NCBI GenBank assembly: GCA_977006965.1
Contig: OZ345375.1
Coordinates: 1,860,001-1,924,000 of the forward strand
DNA: 64,000 bases
From: Phymatolithon calcareum
Taxonomy: Eukaryota > Rhodophyta > Florideophyceae > Hapalidiales
Reading direction: 5' to 3'
Numbering within the stretch: the first letter of the stretch is position 1; every line of letters starts with the position of its first letter. The position numbers were made by a program, and so were the translations under genes. The notes under the pieces are model-generated. The model saw only the letters and a program-made list of their open reading frames with translations, ran no database searches and was not told where the DNA came from. Positions 30,062-40,757 of this stretch are shown here, one piece after another.

Positions 30062-30480
30062 GATGAGACTTTTTTTATAGTTCAAGTTTATTTAAAAGCC
30101 CCACAGACTTCCGAAGATATGGGCAAGGCTTCCTCAGATGCTACCTACCTTTGTGCAGCTCACGAAGCGCCCATCAGAATGACGAGCGGGAAAAGTTAGG
30201 ATTCAAGGGAATCCTATCTCAGTCCTCTACGGGATTATTGGTGCTTGTGCTCGACCGCTTTTTGCCTTGCCTTCTGCGAATCAATACAGGACTTCTTCGT
30301 TCTCCATGCATTCTATGAGTGTCTTGCTAAATAGTAAGAGCTCATCTAGTGCCTCTTCTGCTTCCAGTCTTTTTTCTCCTTTGAGGACGTACTCCGCGAG
30401 CGTGCGTTCAAGGGTCTCCATACCGTATTGAGAATGTATCCAACGCTATAGCCTGACATCACGGGATCGCTTGTCGGTTT
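30062..30480 (-). pseudogene. LINE ORF2 C-terminus and 3' tail
   Basis: Minus-strand text METLERTLAEYVLKGEKRLE then EALDELLLFSKTLIECMENE aligns with METLDRNLPVYELKEDD... EKALDDLLLFNKSIIE of the fragment at 1812. The tail GCATCTGAGGAAGCCTTGCC... GGGGCTTTTAAATAAAC ends near 30065. Confidence 0.65.
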
Positions 30481-30889
30481 TGGCGTAAATCCGAGCTTAA
30501 TACTATTGAGCTCACGCTCCATTCTCACGAGGAGAATTCTCTCGCTTCAGAGACCGCCCGCCTTGAACAAATTGCCGGCGCTCTATGGTAAACTAGAATT
30601 TTACTCTTGCTCCGCAAACCCAACAGATCTTGGCTCAAGATCATAAGATTCTGCATTCTGAACTGCTCTTCAATGAAGAAGGAAGAAAAGTAGATTTTTA
30701 TTTTTAAAGTTACCATTCATTCATTTTACGTATCCCCCTTGTGGGGCGAGAAACACTTCGAGGGCCTAAGCTTCTTCCATTCTAATCTATGTTCTGCGAG
30801 TTTGACTTCTGCTTGCACGTCGAAGTCCGGGACGTCGCCAAAGATTGACTCTGGGGTTGGTCGGACGCAGTGAAGTACCACCTGACGAA
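30481..30889. other. Repeat DNA, no gene
   Basis: At 30665-30720 GAAGAAGGAAGAAAAGTAGA followed by TTTTTATTTTTAAAGTTACC matches LINE tails at 36540 and 61670 in reverse orientation. Nothing else recognised. Confidence 0.4.
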
Positions 30890-31480
30890 CCAAGCGACTT
30901 TCTTTTCTTTCTTTTATTGCAGAAATACGCTAACTTAAGTCAGTGCCCGGGGATGTTTCCAAACAGCCCCTCATTGTTCACGAATTTGAGTACTTCGAGC
31001 GGTTTCTCATTGCAAATTTCCTCTGCCGTTTTGGTGCCAACTCTACCAATAGTCTGGCGTCTTGATACTGTCCGTCCAATACAGCGTAGGAGTAGATACT
31101 CAGCGGTCTCCTTGGTTCCCACTGAGCACGTCCATCCTAATAATGTGTCCGAGCCAACTCCATCTCGTAATGTTCGGGAGATCGCCGCAGTTCCATGTCG
31201 CAACGAGGTGCTTAGTGGAGAAACTCATAGCTTCCCTAGTGCCTTCTCTGCCTCCTGCGTTTCCCTTTCCAATTCGTCTGCTGACGCTTGGGGCAACTTT
31301 TCGAGTGCGAAAAAAAGTTGGCTTGATTCTGTCCGAATAAGATTTCTTATGATTGGTGTTCGAGTTTCTTCAAGGAGTGAACGGACTTCACGAGGGAGAA
31401 GGGGATCGTGTTTCTCGAAATCCCAACCAAGAAGGCACGCAACCTACGATTAACGAGAAAAGCACGAGAGGATCTGGACC
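30890..31480 (-). pseudogene. LINE ORF2 C-terminal fragment, related to 20312
   Basis: The minus frame 31203-30940 has SVGTKETAEYLLLRCIGRTV and KTAEEICNEKPLEVLKFVNN, matching the finger-bearing end at 20567 (NETAEHLILKC, KTVEELCRERPLAIIKFLN). Upstream, LEKLPQASADELEREAQ-like text lies in another frame. The end is AATAAAAGAAAGAAAAG. The first Cys pair of the finger is partly lost. Confidence 0.6.
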
Positions 31481-31504
31481 CACTGTGCTGTGCGGGTCCA
31501 GATC
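31471..31504. repeat. Short hairpin (13-nt arms)
   Basis: GATCTGGACCCAC and GCGGGTCCAGATC pair with one mismatch around an 8-nt loop. Confidence 0.5.
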
Positions 31505-31850
31505 ATCGTGAAGAACACCGCCATGCCGTAATTGAATTTGGAACCCGGATGAACTTTATTATTATTTATGAAATTAAATTTTTTTGGAAATTTTAAAAAA
31601 ATTTTATAATTATAAACATTGCAGCATGGCATTTCGACATTAACTTGAAAGTTTCATATTTTTACATCGAAGTGATATGACAATAATATTGTAAATCCGT
31701 ACCCCTGGAGGTTTTCAACACCTGTTGTGTTCGTACACAGCTGTGCACTTTACGTGTTGAGTGTGCAGTACAGCAGGAACTTTACTGAAGTCCAAAATTG
31801 AAATAGCTCTGAAAATAGAAAGCCCCTTGTTGCAGCTTCCATAAATTTAA
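31505..31850. other. A/T-rich, no gene
   Basis: Runs of AAATTTTTTTGGAAATTTTA type near 31560-31610; nothing coding. Confidence 0.4.
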
Positions 31851-31902
31851 TTGAGAACCTCATCACCTCATGTTACGTACCATGAGGTGATGAGGTTCTC
31901 AA
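31851..31902. repeat. Perfect 22-bp hairpin
   Basis: Left arm 31851-31872 (starts TTGAGAACCTCATCACCTCA) is exactly reverse-complemented at 31881-31902. The 8-nt loop is TTACGTAC. It lies 387 nt upstream of the first SIMPL gene. Confidence 0.75.
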
Positions 31903-32288
31903 CTATATCATACATTTCGGAAATTCATGGGAAAACCTTAGTTCATTACAGCCGTGCAACAATCAGGGAATTCCAAACACAAAGACACCTTGTCGTTTGT
32001 AATACATCTTGGACAACATTTGATGAAGCAAATCGGAGTCAAAACTAATACTGTCCGATATCACAACGTTACTTAGTTACCTCTTTCCCGCACTCCAGGG
32101 AGCCCCAGATATCAAAACCATACACTGTGCGAAATGTAATTCGATCATTGATACTTGCAGAACTATCATCATCATCTTGCTGCCCAAGAAACGCTGGTCA
32201 ATCTTCCTCTTAAAACCTCGATCACTCCCAACAACCGTTGAGTCACTAATCATCCCGCCGAGCTACAGTATATCCTACACACCCCGTC

Positions 32289-33083
32289 ATGGTTTCTATC
32301 ACCATCACCGCTCTCCTGGCCACAGTGCTGCTTGCCACTTTCACCAACAGCGGTGCCTATTCCCCTATTCCGCGGTACCCGTACCCACCCCCGCCGAAGC
32401 CTTCTTGCCCTAAGGCGAATACCGTCACCGTCACCGGCAGTGGAATTCGCTACGTCAAGACCGATATTGCGGAAATCACCGTCACTGTAAATGCGAAAGG
32501 GAAGACAGCCGTCTTAACCCATAAAAATCTTTACGACACTTGCACGAAACTCTTCGCATATCTCCACGCTCGCAAGGCGGAAAAGGCGCACTTCAAATAT
32601 GTATCGGTCTATGAGGACTATTCCTCTTCCTATGGCTACGGAGGGCGCTACCAAAACTTCTCGGACACCGTATATGCCAGTCCGGAACCATCGGCATATG
32701 GGTCTCAGAGCAAAAGTTATGTCGGAACCAAGTCTGTGACCTTCGAGGTTCCAGTTGCGAAGGTCGTGGAGATAATCGATGGCGCCGCCCAGAAATTCGG
32801 TACTGGGGTCAGCGGCATGATTTTCAAGAGTGACCCCGTTGCGTACGCGGCTGCGCGACAGGCTGCTATTGATGACGCGGTGAAGAATGCTAAGAAGGAG
32901 GCATCCGTTGCTGCCAAGGCACTTGCACGCTCTCTTGGCAAGTCTACCTCGATCAAGATCATAGACGATGCGGCAAATGGCAATAATTATGGAGGCTATC
33001 CATATAATGGAGTGAATTCACATTTTGCCGCAGGTGAACAAAGTGTTACTGCGCATGCTGATATTTCCTTCTTTATGTGGTAG
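32289..33083 (+). CDS. Secreted SIMPL-domain (DUF541) protein 1
   Basis: 264 aa. The signal peptide is MVSITITALLATVLLATFTN with likely cleavage after SGA. A Pro-rich linker (PRYPYPPPPKPS) precedes a SIMPL domain from about residue 45. Its strands are TVTVTGSGIRYVKTDIAEIT and GKTAVLTHKNL; a Tyr/Ser/Gly-rich insert (SSSYGYGGRYQNFSDTVY) follows; then SVTFEVPVAKVVEIIDGAAQ and the long helix DDAVKNAKKEASVAAKALAR. It ends ADISFFMW. SIMPL/BP26 proteins are mostly periplasmic or secreted bacterial proteins of poorly known function, and extracellular ones are rare in eukaryotes. PYRHA-type catalytic residues are not evident, so a structural or binding role is likely. GTATATCC near 32269 may be a TATA element. 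Paralogues lie at 35214 and 63010; this copy is the most diverged. Confidence 0.85.
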   Translation: MVSITITALLATVLLATFTNSGAYSPIPRYPYPPPPKPSCPKANTVTVTGSGIRYVKTDIAEITVTVNAKGKTAVLTHKNLYDTCTKLFAYLHARKAEKAHFKYVSVYEDYSSSYGYGGRYQNFSDTVYASPEPSAYGSQSKSYVGTKSVTFEVPVAKVVEIIDGAAQKFGTGVSGMIFKSDPVAYAAARQAAIDDAVKNAKKEASVAAKALARSLGKSTSIKIIDDAANGNNYGGYPYNGVNSHFAAGEQSVTAHADISFFMW

Positions 33084-34256
33084 CTACGCAGAGAGTGGTC
33101 CCCATTCGGAGTACATAAAAATCCGCGTGAGCTGTGCTATCCTACTGTTCTGCAATTGTAGCAAAGAATGAATCCAAAATAAGAATGTCAACCTTGTAAA
33201 TCGCTTTTTTGAAAAGGACGGAAGATAATTTTGCTAAACCAGTACTCAGGATAATGCTCTTATCGGATTGTGTGGCAAGCTGCAACACAGATTCGATGCA
33301 AGAGGGGAGCGCACTTTCGTTTGGAGGCTGAAAGTGATCCTGCATCCCAATGAAGATTTTTAGGCCCACTGTGGCACAGTGGATTCGAAGTACATCATGC
33401 ACGTCATCGTTTTTAGAAGCGGTCGTCTAGCGAATGGTACGAAGGTAGACGTAGTGTGGATTCGTATCGGTTAGTCACCAGCAGGGTCACGTGACTCTAG
33501 GCTGCCGATTAAGATGCAGTTTTTCATCAGAACCAGCACCAGTCTCCGTTTTTACAACGTCCACCATCATGTATTTAAGGCGATGGCGATAGTGACTCCC
33601 AAGGAGGGCACCTTGAACCAGGCTCGGTTTCCAGAGGCTTCATCGTGGTCTCATCGTTGAAACGCTTGCACAATATTGTATGATTGTGACAGAGTTTTGA
33701 TTATCGTCTATTTAGCCGCGCATCTGCATATGATACACTAGAGTTCCAACGACTGATGCTGTCGAAACCTACTGAGATGCTCCATTTTGAAAAAAGGTGC
33801 ATAATCCAATGCCCATATGATATACGATCTCAAAAGAGATCTCGAAAGTTTCTCTGACAAGAGAAAAGAATTCGTTTCGAATTCGGCTGCAGCTGATTTG
33901 CCCTTGACTCCAGAAGATCATTTTCATCTTTCACAGCGTCCATTGCTGCATGCATGCATGCAGGGCCGTACAGTAATTATGCTCAGGTGAAGTTTCTTGA
34001 GATTTGGCAATAATAGATTGAAGAGGATTGTACTTTTGCTTGATCCTTATTATTCATGGCATGCGCGTATGAGCGTCCTCCCGTATCTAAATTCGAAAAA
34101 TTCTGTCGAATATGATACATTGGACAATAGTAGCAGGTCCCAAATTCATCTATAACTATGATATTATTATTTCGCACCACACGGAAAGCGCGGCATGACA
34201 GTCCCCGGGACGCAGCAACTTACTTCAGGTTCGTCCTCCCTGTAAAACAGGCGAGC
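33084..34256. other. Intergenic; no supported gene
   Basis: An 86-codon minus frame (33402-33142) has no motif. A GCATGCATGCATGC run lies at about 33949-33962. Nothing else recognised. Confidence 0.4.
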
Positions 34257-34409
34257 TCAATTTACTGTATTCAACAGTTTCAATGAGTGCTACATACGAG
34301 CCAGATCCTTTGGAACATCTTTCTCAGCACCCCATGAAGCTCTTCACCGTTGTTCGTCGACCTCATCACGATCATCGTGATGATGATGAGCGTCATTATC
34401 ATATAATAC

Positions 34410-34765
34410 CAGGGGAGTGTTATGGGGGGGAGTAACACTAACCCCTTATCATACGGATTTTTTGGATTTGTGCCTATAGTGTGTGTTTGATATAATTTTG
34501 CAGGGATTAATTGCTTCATAAAAAGGAGAATGAAAGCTGAAAATATGGCCCTCGTTCCCGGAATATTGGAGGTTGCCAATGTAGCGGTCGCTCTCGTTGC
34601 AGTATTCGATTTTGTGGTGAAAAACAATAGAAATATTCTGTAAACAAGAGTTATTATTGATACAGCTTGAACTCATAATTTTTGCCGGCACATCAATGTC
34701 ATGCTTTTGCAGACAAGTTTTGAAACAAAAAAATCAGTGTTACTCCCCCCCATAACATTCCCCTG
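34410..34765. mobile_element. 356-bp MITE with 30-bp TIRs
   Basis: The ends start CAGGGG; the 30-nt left end (34410-34439) and the inverted right end (34736-34765) differ at one base and include seven G then AGTAACACT. It is flanked by ATAATAC on both sides (34403-34409, 34766-34772). It is absent from the duplicate block near 62555. No coding frame inside. CAGGG-type ends suggest hAT, which usually makes 8-bp duplications, so the superfamily is open. Confidence 0.8.
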
Positions 34766-35114
34766 ATAATACTGTTAATCCCGGGGAATGCATCGAATCT
34801 TCCTCTACTGTACTGTACTGTGTAGAAACGTAATGCAGCTATTCGGTCATTCAGACCTCGCGTCACGATCCATCTTCCGACAATACTGTAATTTGCACAT
34901 TTTTAGCTGGGGAGCAGCATTTGTAAATTCAATTCGCAACATTCTTAGACTATCACAAGATTTGAAATGATACAAACGCATCTATTCGTTTGAAAACGAG
35001 CACATCATGAAGCACTTCATTTTTGCTTGCTCAATATCGTGATGCATGATTATCGGACAACAATTATCGAATCCGCTGTGCTGTACCTATGCAGCACAAG
35101 GCCCCGGTGAACTC

Positions 35115-35126
35115 CATAATAAAGGC
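35115..35126 (+). promoter_or_regulatory. TATA-like box of SIMPL2
   Basis: CATAATAAAGGC, about 95 nt before the ATG. The duplicate gene has AATATAAAGG at the same distance (62911-62920). Confidence 0.5.
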
Positions 35127-35213
35127 TGGCATCCAACCGCCGGATTCCATTCTCGAATAATTGTACGCTCGAATCTCGATCAACCACGCTTCAGCATCTC
35201 GGATCTACCCGCC

Positions 35214-36023
35214 ATGATTTCTTTCACTCTCACCTCTCTCTTGTTCACCGTCTTGCTCGCCACTTCTGTCCATGGGTTCAGTCCGACTCCTGAGCCCGCC
35301 CGTTCTAATTCTACTTCTGTTTCTGTTTCTCCTTCTACTTCTAATTCTTCTCCTTCGAACCGTGGGTACCCAGAACCGCACCCGGAGCCGCCTGCAACCA
35401 ATTGCGATAAGAAGAACACCATAGTTGCCACCGGCGTCGGTCACAGCTCCATCAAGACCACCATCGCTGTAATCAGCCTCGGAATCCAAGCGAAAGGGAA
35501 GACTGCCGTCATTGCTCAAAGGAAGCTCACGGAGAAGTCCGGCCGCCTCCACAAATACCTGCGTGCTCAAAAGGTTGATAAGCTTTCAACCAGCGGAGTG
35601 TATCTCAACGGGGACTACAATTACAACAACCCCGTGCCCAAGATTGTGGGCTACTCTGGAAGTATCACTGTGTCGTTCGAGGTCCCGATTGCCAATTCAA
35701 GCACTATTTTCGACGGTGCAGTCCTTAATGGCGCTAATCAAGTCAACGGTGTGACGTACAAGGCAGCGCCGGCGGCGCAGGAGACTGCGCGCGAGGCGGC
35801 AGTCCTTGACGGGGTCAAGAAAGCAAAGGCGGAGGCTGCTGTTGCTGTGAAGGCGCTTCGACGCATCCTTGGAAAGCCGGTCTCGGTGAAGATTATCGAT
35901 AGTTTCATCCCGAACGGGTCGACCGGCTATGCCGGCTCGTATGGACACGGCGGGTATGGGAGTTTTGCCGGCGCTGAGCAGAGTGTCACTGCTCGTGTGT
36001 CAGTTTCCTTTTATGTTTGGTAG
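35214..36023 (+). CDS. Secreted SIMPL-domain (DUF541) protein 2
   Basis: 269 aa from MISFTLTSLLFTVLLATSVH. The frame is open upstream to 35046, but this Met opens a signal peptide and matches the duplicate gene's start. After cleavage near VHG comes a 45-residue Ser/Pro/Thr-rich linker (SNSTSVSVSPSTSNSSPSNR) that the sister at 63010 lacks, a likely O- or N-glycosylated spacer. The SIMPL domain runs from about residue 75 to the end: TIVATGVGHSSIKTTIAVIS, GKTAVIAQRKLTEKSGRLHK, IVGYSGSITVSFEVPIA, and the helix DGVKKAKAEAAVAVKALRRI. The C-terminus is EQSVTARVSVSFYVW. About 90% like SIMPL3 across the domain. Likely cell-wall or extracellular; function unknown. Confidence 0.87.
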   Translation: MISFTLTSLLFTVLLATSVHGFSPTPEPARSNSTSVSVSPSTSNSSPSNRGYPEPHPEPPATNCDKKNTIVATGVGHSSIKTTIAVISLGIQAKGKTAVIAQRKLTEKSGRLHKYLRAQKVDKLSTSGVYLNGDYNYNNPVPKIVGYSGSITVSFEVPIANSSTIFDGAVLNGANQVNGVTYKAAPAAQETAREAAVLDGVKKAKAEAAVAVKALRRILGKPVSVKIIDSFIPNGSTGYAGSYGHGGYGSFAGAEQSVTARVSVSFYVW

Positions 36024-36240
36024 ACACGTGCTGTACAGAACGGTCACCATTCAAAGAAGGTAAAGAACTCAGAATTAGTTGCTCTATTGTACGGTTCTGT
36101 GTTTTCCTAATCATGAAACTAAATGAACAAATGTAAGCCGCTTTGATGGTCATGTGGAGGTTGTACACAATCAAGAAAGTAGAGTTTTCCCCACGAGTTC
36201 ATATGCCTTCCTCATTGCTCTTACTCCCGACGTTTACACT

Positions 36241-37249
36241 GGTGGACAGTGTACACCTTGAATAAGAGAATAGATCCCGGATCGAATAGAAATAGTCGCG
36301 TTATGAAGAGAAACCAAAATGTAGCTAGATAGGAAGACAAAGCTTCTGGCGATATTATACCCTCAAGGAGCTGATCGGGACATGGCCCAACATTCGGCAC
36401 AAAACTGAACGGTATGTGCCTTTAATCCAGGCGCGGGTTCAAAACCTTTTCTATCGAGAAATTAGAAAAGAAACTCTTCCATAGACAAAATCCAGCCAAA
36501 CCTCTTGACAGTAGGAAAGTTGCCCCAACCGTCAGTAGATGCGATGGTCACTTTTAAAAAAAATCTACGTTTCTTCTTCTTCTATCGCGAAATTATGAAG
36601 GCTTGATCAACAGAGTTATACGACTTCTGCAAATGAGAGTACCGACCTTACAACTACAGTAGATTCTTTCTCTCTTTCTTTACTGCAGAAGACGTTAACT
36701 AAAGTTAACATCTGGGGTTGTCAAGCAACCCCTCATTGTTCACAAATTTGCAGACTTAGGTTATAATTAATTTCAATTCCCGTTTATTGCAAAATTGAAT
36801 AGGAATAGTCTATTGCAGAACCAAGAATAACTTCTTATTTCAGCACGCTACGTTGCCTATGCTAGCATCCAATCCAGATTACAGAGCGATTTATAAAAAT
36901 GAACTACGATGCTGACGCACGTTCAACCACGTTCCAAACATCACATGTATTGAACAAAGTAATTACAGACGCTAGTTCAACTACGTTATTCCCTACTTGT
37001 GATGTACATCGCTTTGTTGTGATTGCCATAAAAATAACCTATTGTGTTGTCACTGATTATTGCAGTAACTATTGCTAGCACACAGAGCTGTGAATAGTAT
37101 TCCCGTATTGCATCTCGGAACGCCATTGCGTAAAATACACTCCCCGAAATTAATATAGCCCACCTTGGCATGAGTTCTCTCTTGTAGCCATGGTGACTCC
37201 TAGCGCCACTATTGTCGTCGCACTGCATGTATAACCTTCTTTTCCAACG
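36241..37249. other. LINE tails, no gene
   Basis: At 36515-36590 AGTTGCCCCAACCGTCAGTA through CTTTTAAAAAAAATCTACG and CTTCTTCTTCT matches the tail at 61640-61700 (plus orientation). At 36665-36760 a minus-strand piece (CCCCTCATTGTTCACAAATT) matches the LINE end at 30900-30990. 36780-37249 shows nothing. Confidence 0.45.
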
Positions 37250-38566
37250 CAGTGACTAACCTAATTTAGTGAGCCCCCATGGAGTCAAACAGTAAATCAA
37301 GTTTGCTTGAATAGCACATTTTTTTCGTCCGCAGTAAGTTAGGGCCACCTCTATCTTTCTCAGCCTATCGCACCAAACAACAACGCTCAGTAGCCAGTAG
37401 ACCCACCGCGCTTCTCGATCACCGTCATGCACCGGTCAGGCATCGATCCAATCTGCTTCCAAAGCGTTTCCTGTCCGATACGATTCCAGGATGCTTGAAT
37501 TGCTTCGATGAGGTCGTCCTCGTACTCAAACTGACGACAATCCTTGTAAACATCACACGCAACGATGCCCCACATGTTCTCTATTGGGTGTAGATCGGGA
37601 CTACGCGATGGCCAAGTCATAAGGCTTATCTCTGCTTCAAAGAAGTACTCATCTGTGTACCTCGCTGTGTGCGCCGGCGCGTTATCCTGCTGGAAACTCC
37701 AGTCCCCACTGTAGCACGATTCCGCAAAAGGTTCCAGATGATTCTCAAGCAGCTGCACGTACCTTTGCGCATTCATTGTGTTCGGTATGAATACTAATTC
37801 GTGCTTTCCGCGCCACGAAAAACAACTCCAGACCATAACCCCTCCCCCCTTGCTATCGACGGGAAAAGTATTCTTCAGGGACACTTTTATTGGCCCAATA
37901 GTACCCGAAACCGTCTGGACCATCTAAACAGAATCGCTTCTCATCAGAAAAGATTGTCCTGGTCCACTGCGAGCGGCTCAGGCGAAGATGAAGGCGGGTC
38001 CACTTGTCACGCTCATCCTTGTGCCAAGGGGTAAGGCTTGGACCCGTTTCATTCGCCTAAACTCCAAGTACTTAGTATCGATAAGGACTTGCTGCACGCG
38101 ACGCACTCCGACGGGTAAATTATACATGTCTCGGAGCTCCCGAGCCGTCATTTGTGAAGCAGAAGCCTTCCGAATGACTGCCCGAGCAGCCTGATCAGAC
38201 AGCTTTCGGGGCCTCCCCGCCTTTTTCCGTCGAGATTGGCCAGGGAACTTGTTCAGAAAGTTCGAGACGGCTTTTCGGGACCGTTTCACTTGCACCGCAA
38301 TGGCCCTCTTGCTCAAGCCGTTGGAATCGAGCGCCCGGATCGCCGCCTCCTCCTCCTTCGTCAGAGACAGTCCGCGCCCCATGGTTGGGGGCTGAGTGAC
38401 TCGAACAGCGTACGTAGGTACGTCGCCATGCATATAAAGAAGGCCACAGGGCGCCGAACGCCCTATGAATCCTATATACTTCCGCTTGGCGGATGCATGA
38501 AGTTTTCCGGGGCCAAATTGTTGCGCGGGAAAAAATAGGGGCTATCATACATTTTGGCGTACACTG
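37250..38566 (-). mobile_element. Tc1/mariner-like element
   Basis: The left end CAGTGACTAACCTAATTTAG (37250) and the inverted right end CAGTGTACGCCAAAATGTAT (from 38566) are alike over the first bases and again at the GCCCC that follows. The single transposase on the minus strand fills the middle. A TA target duplication is not clear, so the exact ends are provisional. Confidence 0.7.
37387..38433 (-). pseudogene. Tc1/mariner transposase, two frameshifts
   Basis: The N-terminal frame (38433-37978) has a helix-turn-helix (GLSLTKEEEAAIRALDSNGL, AVSNFLNKF) and the AT-hook-like GRPRKLSDQ. It shifts near 38030. In another frame comes TIFSDEKRFCLDGPDGFGYY, holding the first catalytic Asp, then another shift near 37900. 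The last frame (37923-37387) has VMVWSCFSWRGK, FQQDNAPAHTA (second Asp) and WPSRSPDLHPIENMWG (DD34E-type Glu region). All three catalytic acids can be seen but not in one frame, so it is inactive, though recently so. Confidence 0.85.
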
Positions 38567-39611
38567 CGAGTTAACAAAAACCTAGCGAGCCATATTTGGG
38601 CTAGTACGTAGAGCAATGAGTAGACGATTAAAGGACCACCGTTCCTTTAACGCGATTCCCGCCATGCACGTGCCCCTGACGGTTTGCCAAAGTGGGGCTA
38701 TATTAATTTCGGGGATTGTAGTACGCGACCAAAGTCTGATTCATAGGATCGAGACATTACGATTCGTGTGCCCTAGTAGTACAAGTGATGTGTAGCGTAT
38801 CTTTGAAAGGGAAAGCCAAAAGGATGGAGTTGACCAACCGGAAAGGTATGAATACCAGGCGTACACTCACGGGTATTGAGAAAAAAGGGATCAGTAGTGG
38901 ATTTTGGCAAACCGAATTCGGTCGCATTTCGGTGTTTTTTTGCGGTAAAAACTTACGGCAAGAAACCGAAACCGAAATTACCTCTCCGAAATCTCGGAAT
39001 AAACCGAAGAGCAATTCGGTTGTGAATTGCCGCGAAGAGTTATTGCTGCGATCTGCTCTAGCAAGTTTCCACACACCTCCACGATCCCTTACGCACTTAC
39101 CACATCGTCTATGCTCGTCGACAATGAATTGCGTCTTGCCCTCTACCATCGATTCCGCAGCACATGCACTGTGCAGCCACAATCTCACCCACGACGTAGA
39201 GCCAGCGCCTCAGACGCCATTTCTGGAACAACTGTGATGTCGCCTTCTCAGTGTACAAGCGGCATGCGCTCAGTCCCCAAATTGAAGGGCCTATGGCGCG
39301 ATGATCTTAATATTCCCCTCCTGCATAGTGGGTGGTGTGCTTTGTACGCATGTGCTCGGAGTAGGAGACGGACGGTTGCATGCTTCTTCCGTAAATCAAG
39401 GGGGTGCTGTACCCCCCGTCATAATTTTGAGCTTATTTGACGGTGCGATTTTTATAGTATTCGGAGGGGTCCTGTTCCCTTTTGGCCATGCGGTCAATAC
39501 TGTAGCTTGAAGACACGGATACATGTGTTAAATTTTGTCTGCAAAAGTTTTTCGAGCTATTTGCAAAAAGGAAGTCCTACATTTATCAAACGTTTTGCAG
39601 TGATACAGCAT
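38567..39611. other. No gene; CCGAA-rich patch
   Basis: 38905-39020 is rich in ACCGAA and TTCGGT, including the palindrome ACCGAATTCGGT (38910-38921), with several pairs able to fold. Frames at 38785-39440 have no motif. Confidence 0.4.
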
Positions 39612-40325
39612 TTAATTACACACTCTCCAAAAAGAAATACGTACAAATGTTTCAGGCGAAGAGAAAAACATTCCCCAGAGGAAAAGAGTATAAATATTAT
39701 ATCGAATCCGAAATATAGACCCACCAGCCAACCAGATACCAACTTCCAGCATCCGCCGTGTGACATGAGAATTAATAAGCCTCTGAAAGCCCGGCTCAAT
39801 AAACGGGATTCTGAAAATTGCCTTCATCGCCGTTAGATTTGTCTTCACAATTGATTGTACGGATGATATAGGACATTCAGGTATGGAACGTTTCATCGCA
39901 GGAATGAGTTGTTGGGTGATGCAGCCCATCCATTTCTCAGCAAACGGTACCTTTTTGGATGAGGACGACACACCGACAATGACAGACATTACGCTTTCAC
40001 AATCTGTAACCAGAGAGCTGTTTTTGGTCAGGTATTGGACTGATATTTCATACTTGCGAAAAAGTGCTGCATCAAGAAGCTCTAGAACAGCCATAGCAGT
40101 TCCGGGCCCATGCTGCTCTTCGAGAACAATTACTTTTGAAATCATCTTGATCTCTTGCTCATTTTCGAAAACTCTCTTATCAGGGAACTGAAGGTAGTGA
40201 ATGACGAGTTCATGGAACTCTTTGCCATAGAGCTTCTGCTTCAAACCTTCACTTGTAACACCCACTCCAACTCGCAGAGCATGGTTCAGCTCTGCGCCAG
40301 TAAAACCGTATCCAATGTACGGCAA
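39612..40325 (-). pseudogene. hAT-like transposase fragment (tentative)
   Basis: A 237-codon minus frame. LTKNSSLVTDCESVMSVIVG followed by KWMGCITQQLIPAMKRSI resembles the hAT core, where a D-x-x-x-N/S-M segment is followed by a W.xC.xHQL.x.MK segment. The His of that segment is Thr here. The tail (from about 39800) reads into DNA without protein character. No BED finger, dimerisation domain or TIRs were found. It could instead be an unknown host frame. Confidence 0.4.
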
Positions 40326-40757
40326 AGATTACCTTTTATTTTGACTATGGAAGCATAGAGAACCAGTCAAAGTAAGTTCCAAGCGTTTGGGGGTATCAAT
40401 TAGGAATTTGAGACTAAGCAAACATAGATAGGTGCATTTAGAGAAATAAAAGTGTACATATGAAGCTATATAGACTTGAAAGCCCAGAATATAAAGCGGC
40501 AATTCAACTGCTACACCTATTGCATGGTACATAAATTTTTTATTTCTTTCGCCTAGAAAAATATGCAAATATTGAGCATCGAGGAAGGACTGAAGTATGA
40601 AAATTGTGCTAGGACGTTCCCCGGAGATCGTTTCTCCGCAACGGGGCAATTATTTAGATGAGTGGAGCAAGAAGTTACTCTAGAGCCTAACAATGCTTGC
40701 CTGCTGCATTACAAGAAGTATTTGGGGACGCTAGTACCTACATGTTAAAACGCCTGT
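40326..40757. other. No gene seen
   Basis: A/T-rich stretch with short frames only. Confidence 0.35.

Larger units (their letters stand above)
34257..36240. repeat. Segmental duplication block A (with SIMPL2)
   Basis: From GAGCTCAATTTACTGTATTC to about 36240 the DNA aligns with 62271-63960 in direct orientation. It covers about 900 bp of upstream DNA, the SIMPL gene, and about 200 bp of 3' flank (GGTCACCATTCAAAGAAGGT, GAGTTCATATGCCTTCCTCA). The blocks differ by a MITE here and by unrelated DNA at about 62385-62555 there. Confidence 0.8.
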
